The notes: generated by a model not told the origin, from the letters alone. DNA of 64,000 nucleotides from Sedimenticola_A sp040506425 (GCA_965224515.1 OZ245051.1:3906001-3970000); one strand, 5' to 3'. Shown: positions 1 to 9,628, counted from the first letter of the stretch. Program-made: numbers and translations.

Positions 1-875
1 AGAGTGACGCATCGCTCTCCCAGGCAATAAAGATCATCATGAACAGCTTTTACGGGGTACTGGGTTCCAGCGGCTGTCGCTTTTATGACCCCCGCCTGGC
101 AAGCAGCATCACACGCAGGGGCCACCAGATCATCCTGAGAAGCAAGGAGTGGCTTGAGCAGAGAGGATACAGCGTCATCTATGGCGACACTGACTCGGTA
201 TTCGTGCTTCTTGGTCCAGGCTACAGTGAAGAGCGTGCAAAGCAGACAGGCAACGAACTGGCCCAGGGGTTGAACCTCTGGTGGCAGGAGATCCTGGCCG
301 GCGAGTTCAAACTGAAGTCAGCTCTTGAGATCGAGTTCGAAACCCATTTCATCCGCTTCGTGATGCCCACCATCCGCGGCACCGACACCGGCAGTAAAAA
401 ACGCTACGCGGGTTACATACGCAACCGGGATCATGAATTTCAACTGGTGTTCAAAGGACTGGAGAGTGTGCGCAGTGACTGGACCCCCCTGGCACAGGGT
501 TTTCAGCGTGAGCTCTATAGACGCATATTTTTCAATGAGCCCTACCGTGACTATATACGGGAGACGGTACTGAGCCTGAAAAACGGTGAACTCGACAGTG
601 AACTGCTCTATCGCAAGCGGCTGCGGCGCGCGGTAAACGAGTATCAACGCAACATCCCCCCACATGTTCAGGCAGCAAAAAAACTGGGCAAACAAGTGCG
701 ATGGATAAGTTACACCATTACATTGAACGGACCAGAGCCCCAGGAACTTCAAACCGCGCCCATTGATTACGACCACTACATACAGCGCCAGCTGGAGCCT
801 GTTGCCGACGGCATTCTTTACTTTGTCGATGACTCTTTTGAACAGATAACCGGAGACCAGATGAAGTTATTTTGA
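1..875 (+). CDS. polB: DNA polymerase II (family B), C-terminal part
   Basis: This is the C-terminal part of a family B DNA polymerase; the gene begins before the window and the frame is open to base 3. Visible motifs are KIIMNSFYGVLG (motif B region), the palm motif YGDTDS with the two catalytic aspartates, and TGSKKRYAG. The run continues to the QLEPVADGIL and final KLF residues, as in Escherichia coli Pol II. Pol II acts in replication restart and translesion synthesis; in E. coli it belongs to the SOS response, but the promoter is not in view here. No hairpin terminator follows, only two nearby ACAGGTTTTTT copies at about 877-905. The following operon on the same strand starts 131 bp later and is unrelated. 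The family call is very secure. Confidence 0.95.
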   Translation, partial: SDASLSQAIKIIMNSFYGVLGSSGCRFYDPRLASSITRRGHQIILRSKEWLEQRGYSVIYGDTDSVFVLLGPGYSEERAKQTGNELAQGLNLWWQEILAGEFKLKSALEIEFETHFIRFVMPTIRGTDTGSKKRYAGYIRNRDHEFQLVFKGLESVRSDWTPLAQGFQRELYRRIFFNEPYRDYIRETVLSLKNGELDSELLYRKRLRRAVNEYQRNIPPHVQAAKKLGKQVRWISYTITLNGPEPQELQTAPIDYDHYIQRQLEPVADGILYFVDDSFEQITGDQMKLF

Positions 876-1006
876 GACAGGTTTTTTTACTACAGGTTTT
901 TTCTTACAGAAATATCGTTTTCATGCCTTGCGTTATAGCTATTTTCAACCAAACTAATATACTAACTAAAAGGTTTGGTATGGATGCATTAACCAAATAA
1001 TAAACG

Positions 1007-1360
1007 ATGGAAGAGACGGTAATCACCGACCTTGATGATGGTATGACATTTGCCCAGGATGTTGTTGATTCCCAGGGTCGTATTCTCATCGCCAAGGGAA
1101 CCCCTGTTCAGCAGAAACACATCCGCATCCTCAAGTCCTGGGGGATAGAGCGTGTGCGTATCATCCCCCCCGGACCATCCATAAAAACGCAAACAGTTGG
1201 CAGTGATAGCCAATCCCAATTCCAGAGAGAGCTGCAGCAGATGCTGGACCGGCGTTTCATGCTGACCAATCGCGAGCATCCGGCAATCCAGGCCGTCTAT
1301 GATATCTGCCTGGAGCATGCCCTGAAACGCTTAGGGAGCAAGCGCAATGGCTCCAGATGA
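1007..1360 (+). CDS. small conserved hypothetical protein, first gene of a c-di-GMP operon
   Basis: A 117-residue protein with no signal peptide or membrane segment. Residues 1-55 (TDLDDGMTFAQDV, then GRILIAKGTPV and IRILKSWGIERVRI) resemble a short beta-rich module that I associate with the front of HD-type signalling proteins, but I cannot name a domain with confidence. The remaining residues are alpha-helical in character. The start has a poor ribosome site; an in-frame stop at 1001 rules out a longer form. The gene overlaps the next one (HDOD) by 14 bases, so the two are probably translated together. A role beside the HDOD and GGDEF/EAL proteins is inferred only from this coupling. Confidence 0.6.
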   Translation: MEETVITDLDDGMTFAQDVVDSQGRILIAKGTPVQQKHIRILKSWGIERVRIIPPGPSIKTQTVGSDSQSQFQRELQQMLDRRFMLTNREHPAIQAVYDICLEHALKRLGSKRNGSR

Positions 1361-2189
1361 TTTGCTGAGCAAGGCCCCTGACCTTCCCTCCCTGCCCGAT
1401 GTCTATTACCGGGTGGAAGAGGTACTCGATGATCCCGAGTTTTCACTGGAACAGCTGGCCGATGCGATTCAAAGCGACCCATCGATTTCCGCACGCCTCC
1501 TGAAGCTGGCCAACAGCGCCTATTACGGGTTTCCAGCTAAAATAGATACCATTCACCGGGCCGCCACCATCATCGGAACCCAGGAGATTCGCGAGCTGGT
1601 ATTGGCCACCGCAGTACTCTCCATATTCCAGGGCATGCCGGTTGGCGCTGTCTCCATGCGCTCATTCTGGGAACACAGTATCGCCTGCGGCCTTGCAGCC
1701 CGGGCCATTGCAGACTGCCGCGGCGAGGCAAATGTCGAGAAATTCTACGTTGCCGGCCTGCTGCATGACATAGGACGCATGGTGCTCTTTCTTGACCAGT
1801 CCCAGCAGATGAGCGAACTGCTGCCGAAACAGGAAGAGCACAACAAATCACTGGTACAGCTCGAGCTGGAGACCTTTGGAACCTGTCACGGTGCAATAGG
1901 TGGCGCTCTGCTGCGGCAGTGGAATCTGCCGCCAAACCTCTGCCAGGCGGTGGAACTGCACCACATGCACGAACCTGACAACGGCAAACACCTGGAAGCC
2001 GCCACGGTACATCTTGCAGATCTCATGGTAAATGCCATGCGCATGGGCAACAGCGGCAATCACTTTGTTCCAAAACTGGACGAAGCAGCCTGGAAAACGG
2101 TTGGTCTGGCCGTCTCTGATCTTGATGACATAGTCATTCAGACAGAAGAGCGGCTGGCTGACGTCATTACTGTATTTATCGAGGGCTAG
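1347..2189 (+). CDS. HDOD domain signalling protein
   Basis: A 280-residue cytoplasmic protein made almost wholly of one HDOD domain (about residues 10-215). Typical pieces are LPSLPDVYYRVEEVL, SDPSISARLLKLANSAYYG, the central HSIACGLAARAIA helix and AGLLHDIGRMVLFL. HDOD domains are related to HD phosphohydrolases but usually lack the full metal site; they act as regulatory or scaffold modules in bacterial signalling. The ATG at 1347 has AGGGAG eight bases upstream. Two bases separate its stop from the ATG of the GGDEF/EAL gene, which suggests that the two products work in the same signalling step. No enzymatic activity should be assumed. Confidence 0.9.
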   Translation: MAPDDLLSKAPDLPSLPDVYYRVEEVLDDPEFSLEQLADAIQSDPSISARLLKLANSAYYGFPAKIDTIHRAATIIGTQEIRELVLATAVLSIFQGMPVGAVSMRSFWEHSIACGLAARAIADCRGEANVEKFYVAGLLHDIGRMVLFLDQSQQMSELLPKQEEHNKSLVQLELETFGTCHGAIGGALLRQWNLPPNLCQAVELHHMHEPDNGKHLEAATVHLADLMVNAMRMGNSGNHFVPKLDEAAWKTVGLAVSDLDDIVIQTEERLADVITVFIEG

Positions 2190-2191
2190 GG

Positions 2192-4066
2192 ATGAGCAGG
2201 AAGCTGCCGGCTGACAGCCCGAAACAGAGCAGGCGCGACAAAGCCCTGGAGAAACAGAACCGGCGCTACGCAGGCCTGCTCGACTCCATACTCTTTTTTG
2301 ATCAGAAGCTTAAGGCTGCAGGCTCCCTTGAAGAACTCACCGAGGTGCTGCGCGAGCAGGTTGAACTTGTCGCACCCTACCGGATTTTCGCCTTGCTGCT
2401 GGTACAGGAAGACGCCTCGTTTGCACTGCAGGCTACTGACTGCAACCAGGAGGCCGACACAGACCTCCTCGAACAGCTGCTGGATAAACTGATTGATGAC
2501 GGTATTTTCGCCCGTGCAGTGAGAGTGCGTCGTCCCCTGCTTGCAAGAGGTGCCAGTGTTGAAACACTGCTATCAGCTGTTGTTGTTGATGATGAAGTCA
2601 AGGGTATGCTGCTGTTGCATGGCAATCTCGGCCCCGATACCCGCACGATGAGGGTGCTGCAACATGTCATTGAGCGCTCTGCTACCGCACTGGCCCGGTT
2701 ACACAACCCCAACATTCCGACTGAAGCGGAAGAGCGCATCTACAACAGGGCCTCTTTTGATACCCTGACAGGCCTGCTCAGCCGCCAGGAGTGGATGTCC
2801 CGGGTGTCCCGGATACTGGATCAGAAACATGGAAGCCGGTACTTTGCCGCCGGCGTGCTGATCAACCTGGACGGATTCTGGCGGTTGAATCAGCATTTCG
2901 GCGACCGGCTTGGCAGCGGGATTGTTAAATTTGTTGCGACCCGGCTGCGTAATGCCCTCCACTCTCAACAGGTATATGACTGGCTGGGAGTCGATGAGCC
3001 CAGCATATCCATCGCCCGCACAGGGCGGGATGAATTCGCCATATTCATATCCCGCATCGATCGAACCGGGGGCATCGACCAGGCCATCAGCTACCTTCGA
3101 AAACACCTCTCCGAGGGGTTTGTCTTCGACAACAACTCCATCTACATCACCGCCAGCATAGGTATCAGCCTATACCCCATGGATGCTGCAGACGCCTCGA
3201 CGCTGATACGTCACGCGGATATTGCTCTTAAGCATGCCAAGCAGACCGGCCGGGACAAGTACGTCTACTACTCGGAAGAGATGCAGCAGATCAACGTTAT
3301 CGGTCTCGGTCTGGAACAGGCCCTTCATCGCTCCCTGAGAGAGGGCCTTTTCTTCTTTCACTACCAGCCCCAGGTGGATGTGGCCAACGGGCATATATGT
3401 GCCACGGAAGCTCTTATGCGAATGAAGGGTGATGACGGAGGTCTGATCAGCCCGGCAGTCTTCATACCCCTGGCCGAGCACATCGGACTGGCCCACAAGA
3501 TCGGTGAATGGGGTCTCAGGGTTGTCTGTAGACAGATCAAGGCCTGGCAACAGGAGGGGTACAGAACCGTGCCCGTGGCAGTGAACGTATCGGCCCAGCA
3601 ACTCAACCACCCCAAACTGGTTGAAACCTATACAGGCATTATCATTGAAGAGGGCATATCCCCGGACAACATTGAGCTGGAGATAACCGAGACCGCCATC
3701 TCCCATGACAAGGAGCAGGCGGTGAAGAACATCAAGGCACTCCATAATGCGGGCTTCCGGCTTGTACTGGATGACTTCGGGGCCGGCTATTCAACCCTCG
3801 CATTTCTCAGCCAGTTTCCCGTGGATGGCATCAAAATCGACAAGATATTCATTGACGACATGTCAACCAGCAGGCGCTGTTCAGGTATCATCATCTCCCT
3901 GATCGATATGGCCAGCCGCCTAGGCATCAGCATCATTGCCGAGGGCGTGGAAGAGGCAGAGCAGCTGCAGTGGCTTGATAATGTGGGCTGTCCCCTGGCC
4001 CAGGGTTACCTGATTGCCAGACCCATGCCAGCCGCAGAACTGGCCAGGAATTTTTTAAAAAAATAG
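2192..4066 (+). CDS. GAF-like/GGDEF/EAL protein with altered GGDEF motif
   Basis: A 624-residue soluble protein. Residues 25-170 look like a GAF-type sensory domain, residues 185-355 are a GGDEF domain and 370-620 an EAL domain. The signature loop reads GRDEF at 278-282 instead of GGDEF, and no RxxD inhibitory site precedes it, so cyclase activity is doubtful. The EAL half keeps its active-site set: EAL at 406-408, VNVSAQQL, EITET, DDFGAGYS, IKIDK, AEGVEE and QGYL. The protein is therefore best read as a c-di-GMP phosphodiesterase whose degenerate GGDEF half may bind GTP or c-di-GMP as a regulator. It is the last gene of the 1007-4066 operon. Confidence 0.9.
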   Translation: MSRKLPADSPKQSRRDKALEKQNRRYAGLLDSILFFDQKLKAAGSLEELTEVLREQVELVAPYRIFALLLVQEDASFALQATDCNQEADTDLLEQLLDKLIDDGIFARAVRVRRPLLARGASVETLLSAVVVDDEVKGMLLLHGNLGPDTRTMRVLQHVIERSATALARLHNPNIPTEAEERIYNRASFDTLTGLLSRQEWMSRVSRILDQKHGSRYFAAGVLINLDGFWRLNQHFGDRLGSGIVKFVATRLRNALHSQQVYDWLGVDEPSISIARTGRDEFAIFISRIDRTGGIDQAISYLRKHLSEGFVFDNNSIYITASIGISLYPMDAADASTLIRHADIALKHAKQTGRDKYVYYSEEMQQINVIGLGLEQALHRSLREGLFFFHYQPQVDVANGHICATEALMRMKGDDGGLISPAVFIPLAEHIGLAHKIGEWGLRVVCRQIKAWQQEGYRTVPVAVNVSAQQLNHPKLVETYTGIIIEEGISPDNIELEITETAISHDKEQAVKNIKALHNAGFRLVLDDFGAGYSTLAFLSQFPVDGIKIDKIFIDDMSTSRRCSGIIISLIDMASRLGISIIAEGVEEAEQLQWLDNVGCPLAQGYLIARPMPAAELARNFLKK

Positions 4067-4177
4067 CCCTGTCACGCCAACAATACCAACATTAAGAAAC
4101 TTTCATTACATATTGTATTAATTGAATATTTAACAACAGATCAATACTACTGTTGACCCAGACACCAGCAAGCACCT

Positions 4178-4214
4178 AAAATTGACGATTCGTCACTGAC
4201 GGATCGTCAATTTT
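4178..4214. promoter_or_regulatory. double palindromic operator before the TetR gene
   Basis: A 37-bp near-perfect palindrome centred on 4196, with 18-base arms and one mismatch (4190/4202). It resolves into two 13-bp palindromes, TGACGATTCGTCA at 4183-4195 (perfect) and TGACGGATCGTCA at 4197-4209 (one mismatch), with centres 14 bp apart. It ends three bases before the ATG of the TetR-type gene. Paired sites of this geometry suit two repressor dimers on overlapping faces, as known for some TetR proteins. It probably controls the regulator itself and, if they share a transcript, the exporter genes behind it. Confidence 0.75.
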
Positions 4215-4217
4215 ACT

Positions 4218-5015
4218 ATGTGCCCAAGAATCGTTGATAAAGAAAGCCTGGCTTCCAGGGAACTGGAACTCATGGCCGCCGCCCTCTCCATTATTGAGAG
4301 CAGGGGGGTGGCAGGCCTAAATATGGATCGACTGGTGGCCCAGGTACCCTACTCCAAGGGCACTGTATACAGCCACTTCAGCAGCAAGGAGGACCTGCTC
4401 ACCAGTCTCTGTATCCAGGGTATGGATATTCTGGCAGGACTGTTTCGAAAGGCTGCCAACTACAGCGGCAGCACAAGAGAGCGCGGCCTGGGTATTCATC
4501 TCGCCTACCTGCTCTATGCACTGCTTTACCCTAACCGTTTTCTTCTGGTTATTTCAGCCATGTCTCCGACACTTTTCGAACGAACTTCAGAGCAGCGAAA
4601 GCAGGCATTTCAGGAGGTGGAGACGGCTCTCTTCGGAGCCGTGGTGGAGATTGTCGACGATGCAATCACCGCTGGAGATTTCAAGCTCCCTGACCACATG
4701 ACCAAGCAACAGGTGGCCTTCTCCAACTGGTCCATGGGTTTTGGCACCATTGCCCTTCTTGCAGGAGAGTTCAACGATTGCGAGTGCCGACGGGGCCTCA
4801 ACCTGGAACATGAGATGTTCAACAACGTCAATCTCCTGCTAGACGGCATGGGCTGGAAACCCCTCAGCAACAGTCAGAGCCACACCGATGCCCTTCAGCG
4901 CATTGCCGAGGAGGCATTCAGCGACGAGATGTCACAGCTTGCCGAACGAGGCATACGCCTGGATTTCACCCGCCCACCAGTCCCGGTCGGCGCCACAGGC
5001 GACCTGTTTGGATAA
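4218..5015 (+). CDS. TetR/AcrR family transcriptional regulator
   Basis: A 265-residue repressor. The N-terminal helix-turn-helix is seen at about residues 10-60 (ELMAAALSIIESRGVAGLNMDRL, then PYSKGTVYSHFSSKEDLL, the classic TetR recognition helix and following segment). The rest is a ligand-binding helical domain of unknown specificity, slightly longer than usual because of about 40 extra C-terminal residues. The start lies directly behind the double palindrome, so autoregulation is likely. The next gene, an MMPL exporter, begins 35 bp downstream on the same strand, so the protein most likely senses a substrate of, or stress relieved by, that export unit. Confidence 0.92.
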   Translation: MCPRIVDKESLASRELELMAAALSIIESRGVAGLNMDRLVAQVPYSKGTVYSHFSSKEDLLTSLCIQGMDILAGLFRKAANYSGSTRERGLGIHLAYLLYALLYPNRFLLVISAMSPTLFERTSEQRKQAFQEVETALFGAVVEIVDDAITAGDFKLPDHMTKQQVAFSNWSMGFGTIALLAGEFNDCECRRGLNLEHEMFNNVNLLLDGMGWKPLSNSQSHTDALQRIAEEAFSDEMSQLAERGIRLDFTRPPVPVGATGDLFG

Positions 5016-5050
5016 CCCACCTCTCAAGGAAGAGTTGAAAAGGATTCCCG

Positions 5051-7396
5051 ATGAAACAACGACTGTTTAAATTTGTGGTGGGTCACCCCCTCTGGGTGAT
5101 ACTGATCTCCGTGATCCTGGTAATGGCTGCAGCAGCCGGCGCCCAGAAACTGGTATTCAAGAGCGACTACCGGGTCTTCTTCGGAGAGGAGAACCCCCAA
5201 CTCACCGCCTACGAGGCGATGCAGAAGATCTACAGCAAGAGCGACAATGTCGCCTTCATCCTGGCACCTAAGGATGGAAACATCTTCAGCAGAGAGCACC
5301 TGGAGGCGATTCGCCAGCTCAGCGAGGCCTCATGGCAGATCCCCTACTCCACCCGCGTCGACTCAATCACCAACTACCAGTACAGCTACGCGGAAGGCGA
5401 TGACCTGATTGTCGAAGACCTGGCCCTTGATCCCCTGGCCCTGGACCAGGACGGCGTGGAGCGGGTCAGAAAGATTGCCACCTCTGAGCTGATGCTGCTC
5501 AACAAGCTGATTTCACCCGAGGGTGATGTATCGGTGGTCAACGCCACCATACAGTTGCCAGGCATCAACCCGGTTGAAGAGATTCCCGAGGTGGCAATTA
5601 AAGTACGTGCCATCAGGGATGCTTTCCTGGAGCAGAATCCCGACTTCGATGTAATGCTCTCAGGCATGGTGATGATGAACAACACCTTTGCCGAATCCTC
5701 GCTGAACGACAACGCAACCCTGGTCCCGATCATGTTCGGCGTGGTCCTGGTCACCCTGATCCTTCTGCTTCGCACCTTTACCGGCACCATCTCCACGGTG
5801 ACCGTGATCTTGTTCAGCATTGCCGCCACCATGGGTCTTGCTGGCTGGACGGGCTTTTATCTCACAGGTCCATCTGCCGGCACACCGATCATGATCCTCA
5901 CACTGGCGGTTGCAGACTGTGTACACGTCATGACCACCATGCTCTACGAAATGCGCCATGGCGTGGAGAAACGCAAGGCGATCATCGACAGCCTGAAGAT
6001 CAACTTTCAGCCCATATTTCTGACCAGTGCCACCACGGCCATCGGCTTCCTGAGCATGAATTTTTCCGACTCACCACCGTTCCGCGACCTGGGCAACATG
6101 GTGGCTGCAGGGGTCATGCTGGCCTTTGTTTTCTCCGTTACCGTCTTCCCGGCCATGCTCTCTCTGCTGCCCCTGAAGGTGAAACAGCTGCACGAGGAGA
6201 AATCAGACCCCATGAAGGGCCTGGCCCACTTCGTCATCAGAAACCGAAAACTGCTGCTGCCCACCACGGCAACAGTCATGGCCATCATGGTGGTGTTCGT
6301 TCCTTTCAACGAAACCAACGACGACTTCGTGAAGTACTTCGATGAGCGCGTGCCCTTTCGCCAGGCCACCGACTTCATGCAGGAGCATCTCTCCGGCATG
6401 ACCACCATCGAAGTATCCATTGACAGCGAACGATCCAGCGGCATCAACGAGCCCGGGTTTCTGAATGCCCTGGAAGGCTTCAGCAACTGGCTCAGGGCGC
6501 AGCCTGAGACCAATCATGTCAGCACACTGACCGACACCATCAAGCGGTTGAACCGCAATCTTCATGAAGATGATCCATCCTGGTACCGGCTACCCGACAG
6601 CCAGGAGATGGCGGCCCAGTACCTGTTGCTCTACGAGATGTCCCTGCCCTATGGCCTGGATCTGAACAACCAGCTCAACGTGGACAAATCCTCGACCCGG
6701 GTCGTCGGCACTTTCGACAACATGACCAGCATCGAGCAGATCGAACTGGAGCGGCGTATTCTCAACTGGTTTTCGGCCAATGCCCCCCAGTACAAGGTAC
6801 AGGTGGCGAGCCCCGCCCTGATGTTCGCACACATCGGTCAACGCAATATCCAGAGCATGCTTTGGGGTGTTGGCCTGGCACTGGTGCTCATCTCCATTCT
6901 GCTTGGCTTCGCCCTGCGATCACTCAAGATGGGATTGATCAGCCTGCTGCCCAATCTCACCCCGGCAGCCATAGGCTTCGGCCTCTGGTACCTGATCGAT
7001 GGCCAGGTGGGCCTGGCCCTCTCCGTGGTCGCCGGGATGACTCTCGGTATCGTGGTGGATGATACGGTGCACTTTCTGAGCAAGTATCTTCATGCCCGCC
7101 GACACCGCAATGCCGATACCGAGATGGCGGTGGAGTACGCCTTTGGAAGCGTCGGCAAGGCCCTCTGGATAACAACCCTGGTGCTGGTGTGCGGTTTCAT
7201 GGTGCTGGCACAATCCACCTTCAAGGTGAATGCGGACATGGGCCTGTTGACAGCCCTGACCATCATGATCGCTCTGGCAGTAGATTTCCTCTTTCTGCCG
7301 CCACTGCTGATGAAACTGGACAAAAACCCGGCGGAAGCCCCCGCCGACCTAATGCAAGGAGCCGACATCAATGAACCGGTTAACGAAACCACTTAG
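5051..7396 (+). CDS. MMPL/RND family exporter
   Basis: A 781-residue inner-membrane protein with the repeated RND layout: TM1 at about residues 14-32, a large periplasmic loop, then a bundle of five or six helices, all repeated once. Typical strings are VFFGEENPQLTAYE after TM1, the helix ending AGTPIMILTLAVADCVHVMTT (polar residues in the proton path) and AGMTLGIVVDDTVHFLSKY in the second half. The length fits single-chain exporters of the MMPL/HpnN type rather than 1,000-residue tripartite RND pumps. Such proteins move lipids or other hydrophobic molecules outward. AAGGA lies upstream of the ATG. The end overlaps the next gene, a LolA-like periplasmic protein, by 26 bases, which supports coupled expression and a shared lipid or lipoprotein route. 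Confidence 0.9.
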   Translation: MKQRLFKFVVGHPLWVILISVILVMAAAAGAQKLVFKSDYRVFFGEENPQLTAYEAMQKIYSKSDNVAFILAPKDGNIFSREHLEAIRQLSEASWQIPYSTRVDSITNYQYSYAEGDDLIVEDLALDPLALDQDGVERVRKIATSELMLLNKLISPEGDVSVVNATIQLPGINPVEEIPEVAIKVRAIRDAFLEQNPDFDVMLSGMVMMNNTFAESSLNDNATLVPIMFGVVLVTLILLLRTFTGTISTVTVILFSIAATMGLAGWTGFYLTGPSAGTPIMILTLAVADCVHVMTTMLYEMRHGVEKRKAIIDSLKINFQPIFLTSATTAIGFLSMNFSDSPPFRDLGNMVAAGVMLAFVFSVTVFPAMLSLLPLKVKQLHEEKSDPMKGLAHFVIRNRKLLLPTTATVMAIMVVFVPFNETNDDFVKYFDERVPFRQATDFMQEHLSGMTTIEVSIDSERSSGINEPGFLNALEGFSNWLRAQPETNHVSTLTDTIKRLNRNLHEDDPSWYRLPDSQEMAAQYLLLYEMSLPYGLDLNNQLNVDKSSTRVVGTFDNMTSIEQIELERRILNWFSANAPQYKVQVASPALMFAHIGQRNIQSMLWGVGLALVLISILLGFALRSLKMGLISLLPNLTPAAIGFGLWYLIDGQVGLALSVVAGMTLGIVVDDTVHFLSKYLHARRHRNADTEMAVEYAFGSVGKALWITTLVLVCGFMVLAQSTFKVNADMGLLTALTIMIALAVDFLFLPPLLMKLDKNPAEAPADLMQGADINEPVNETT

Positions 7397-8171
7397 CCTT
7401 TTTGCCATCACCTGCCTGCTCTCACTCGGCGCACCCATCGCAATAGCGGAAAGCCCCGAGGAGAAGGGGTTGGCGATCGCCAAGGAGTCAAAACAGCGAG
7501 ATCTCGGCTGGGGTGATATGCAGTCAGAGATGACCATGGTCCTGCGCAACAGCCAGGGCGAGGAGAGCATTCGGGAGATCCGCAACAAATCCCTTGAAGT
7601 GGCCAACGACGGTGACAAGGGCCTGACCATTTTCGACCGGCCCAGGGATGTCAAAGGCACCGCCTTTCTCAGCTTCTCCCATCCGGTTGAAGCCGATGAA
7701 CAGTGGCTCTACCTCCCTGCACTCAAGCGGGTCAAGCGCATCTCCTCGCGCAACAAATCCGGTCCCTTCATGGGCTCTGAGTTTGCTTACGAAGACCTCA
7801 CCTCCTTCGAGGTGGAGAAGTACAGCTACAAATATCTCGCTGATGAAACCGTCAATGGCATGGACTGCTTCAAGGTGGAGCAGCGTCCGGTGGACAAGTT
7901 TTCCGGTTATACCCGTCGCATCACCTGGACCGACAAACAGGAGTACCGCATCCAGAAGGTGGAGTTCTACGACCGCAAAAACTCTCTACTGAAGACCCTC
8001 ACCTTTGAGGGTTACCAGAAGTACCTGGACAAGTACTGGCGTGCCGACCAACTCAATATGGTCAACCACCAGACCGGCAAGAGCACCGACCTGCAGTGGA
8101 AAAACTACCGCTTTCGCACCGGCCTGAGCGACAAGGATTTCAACAAGAACAGCCTCAAACGTGCCAGATGA
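7371..8171 (+). CDS. LolA-like outer membrane lipoprotein-sorting family protein
   Basis: A 266-residue exported protein. Residues 1-26 form a signal peptide ending in PIAIA before ESPEEKG. The mature part matches the LolA-like family annotated as outer membrane lipoprotein-sorting protein: GDMQSEMTMVLRNSQGEE, DEQWLYLPALKRVKRI, GPFMGSEFAYEDL and the terminal strand region. These proteins are half-barrels that carry lipophilic cargo in the periplasm. AAGGAG precedes the ATG, which lies inside the exporter gene; its stop overlaps the next start as ATGA. It is likely to pass cargo between the MMPL exporter and the barrel protein encoded next. Confidence 0.9.
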   Translation: MNRLTKPLSLFAITCLLSLGAPIAIAESPEEKGLAIAKESKQRDLGWGDMQSEMTMVLRNSQGEESIREIRNKSLEVANDGDKGLTIFDRPRDVKGTAFLSFSHPVEADEQWLYLPALKRVKRISSRNKSGPFMGSEFAYEDLTSFEVEKYSYKYLADETVNGMDCFKVEQRPVDKFSGYTRRITWTDKQEYRIQKVEFYDRKNSLLKTLTFEGYQKYLDKYWRADQLNMVNHQTGKSTDLQWKNYRFRTGLSDKDFNKNSLKRAR

Positions 8172-9361
8172 GAAACCTGCTCACCATACCCCTGCTCTTC
8201 CTTAGCCTGGCTGCAGCAGCAGAAGAGCCATTTGAACTCAGCGGAAGAGTGGGTGCTGAACTGCGCCTCTTTCCCCACAGCGCCGCTTATACAGGGCAGT
8301 ACGGGTCCAGCAACCTCTCCCTGTTCGCCGAGCCGGAGATCTACCACGAGTGGAACGACGGCAACGACAGCCTGACCTTCGTGCCCTGGCTCAGAGTCGA
8401 TCAACACGACAGTTCACGCAGCCATGCCGACATCAGGGAACTGATCTGGACCCATGTAAGTGACGACTGGGAAATCCACGCAGGCATCGGAAAGGTCTTC
8501 TGGGGAGTCACTGAATTCCAGCACCTGGTGGATGTGATAAACCAGAGTGACGGTGTCGAGGATATCGACAGCGAAGACAAACTGGGCCAACCCATGATCA
8601 ACCTCTCCATGGTGCGTGACTGGGGCATCCTTGACCTCTACCTCCTTCCCGGATTCCGTGAGCGCACCTTTCCAGGCAGTTCAGGCCGTCTCAGAACCGC
8701 TCTTGCAGTGGACACCGGGCAGACCGGCTATGAGTCATCCGCCGGTAACCGGCACACCGACATCGCACTGCGCTGGAGTCACAGCCTCGGTGATTACGAC
8801 ATAGGCCTGCACTGGTTCCACGGTACCAACCGCGATCCCGGCTTCTCCACAGGAACAGACCCGGGGGGCAACCCGGTGCTGATCCCCTTTTATTACCAGA
8901 TGGATCAGCTGGGTCTCGACCTGCAGGCAACCCTGGAGAGCTGGTTGTGGAAATTCGAAATGATCTGGCGCGACAGCGGCACCAGTGAACACTGGGCTGC
9001 CCAGGGTGGTTTCGAGTACACCTTCGTGGGCGTCAGCGACAGCTCCGCCGATCTCGGCGTACTGATGGAGTACGGCTGGGACGAAAGGGGCACAGCGGCC
9101 AGCTCCCCCATGCAGAACGATCTATTCTTCGGCGCACGACTGGCACTGAACGACGCTGCCAGCAGCGAGCTCCTGGCCGGGTTCGGCTACGACTTCGACT
9201 ACCACACCAATGTGTTCCAGATGGAGGCGAGCCGCCGCCTGGGTGATGCCTGGAAAGCAAGTCTCGATCTGCGGCTGATTTCATCAGGCAATCCAGGTGA
9301 CACCTCCTACACCATCCGCGATGACGACCATATCCAGTTGACCCTGGAGCGATATTTTTAG
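8168..9361 (+). CDS. predicted outer-membrane beta-barrel protein of the MMPL operon
   Basis: The start is placed at 8168, where ATGA couples it to the previous stop; the open frame runs further upstream but lacks a signal sequence there. The 397-residue product opens with a signal peptide (MRNLLTIPLLFLSLAAAAEE). It then alternates polar and aromatic residues in many short strands, rich in Trp, Tyr, Asp and Gly, and ends in LERYF; a terminal Phe is usual for Bam-assembled barrels. I do not recognise the family. Its place at the end of the TetR-MMPL-LolA-like run suggests an outer-membrane partner of that export path. Confidence 0.7.
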   Translation: MRNLLTIPLLFLSLAAAAEEPFELSGRVGAELRLFPHSAAYTGQYGSSNLSLFAEPEIYHEWNDGNDSLTFVPWLRVDQHDSSRSHADIRELIWTHVSDDWEIHAGIGKVFWGVTEFQHLVDVINQSDGVEDIDSEDKLGQPMINLSMVRDWGILDLYLLPGFRERTFPGSSGRLRTALAVDTGQTGYESSAGNRHTDIALRWSHSLGDYDIGLHWFHGTNRDPGFSTGTDPGGNPVLIPFYYQMDQLGLDLQATLESWLWKFEMIWRDSGTSEHWAAQGGFEYTFVGVSDSSADLGVLMEYGWDERGTAASSPMQNDLFFGARLALNDAASSELLAGFGYDFDYHTNVFQMEASRRLGDAWKASLDLRLISSGNPGDTSYTIRDDDHIQLTLERYF

Positions 9362-9628
9362 CCCCTCCCAGCTCTTTTTTCCGCTAAAAATAAAGTGTGT
9401 CGCAGTTCACATTTCGGCTTTTTTATAAAACACTTTTATGAGAGGTCAGTCGCAAAAAACAGCGACATCCCGCCCCTTTTTCCATCCCGGCCTGAAAACC
9501 ATGACATAACGCACAAACAGGGCGGTAATCATTAGGTATAAGTAATTATGCAATGAGAACTGACATGGCAGTCAAATAGCTCATGGAGAGATAATTGAAT
9601 GATTAGTTTTAAATCACGAGGCCTATAA

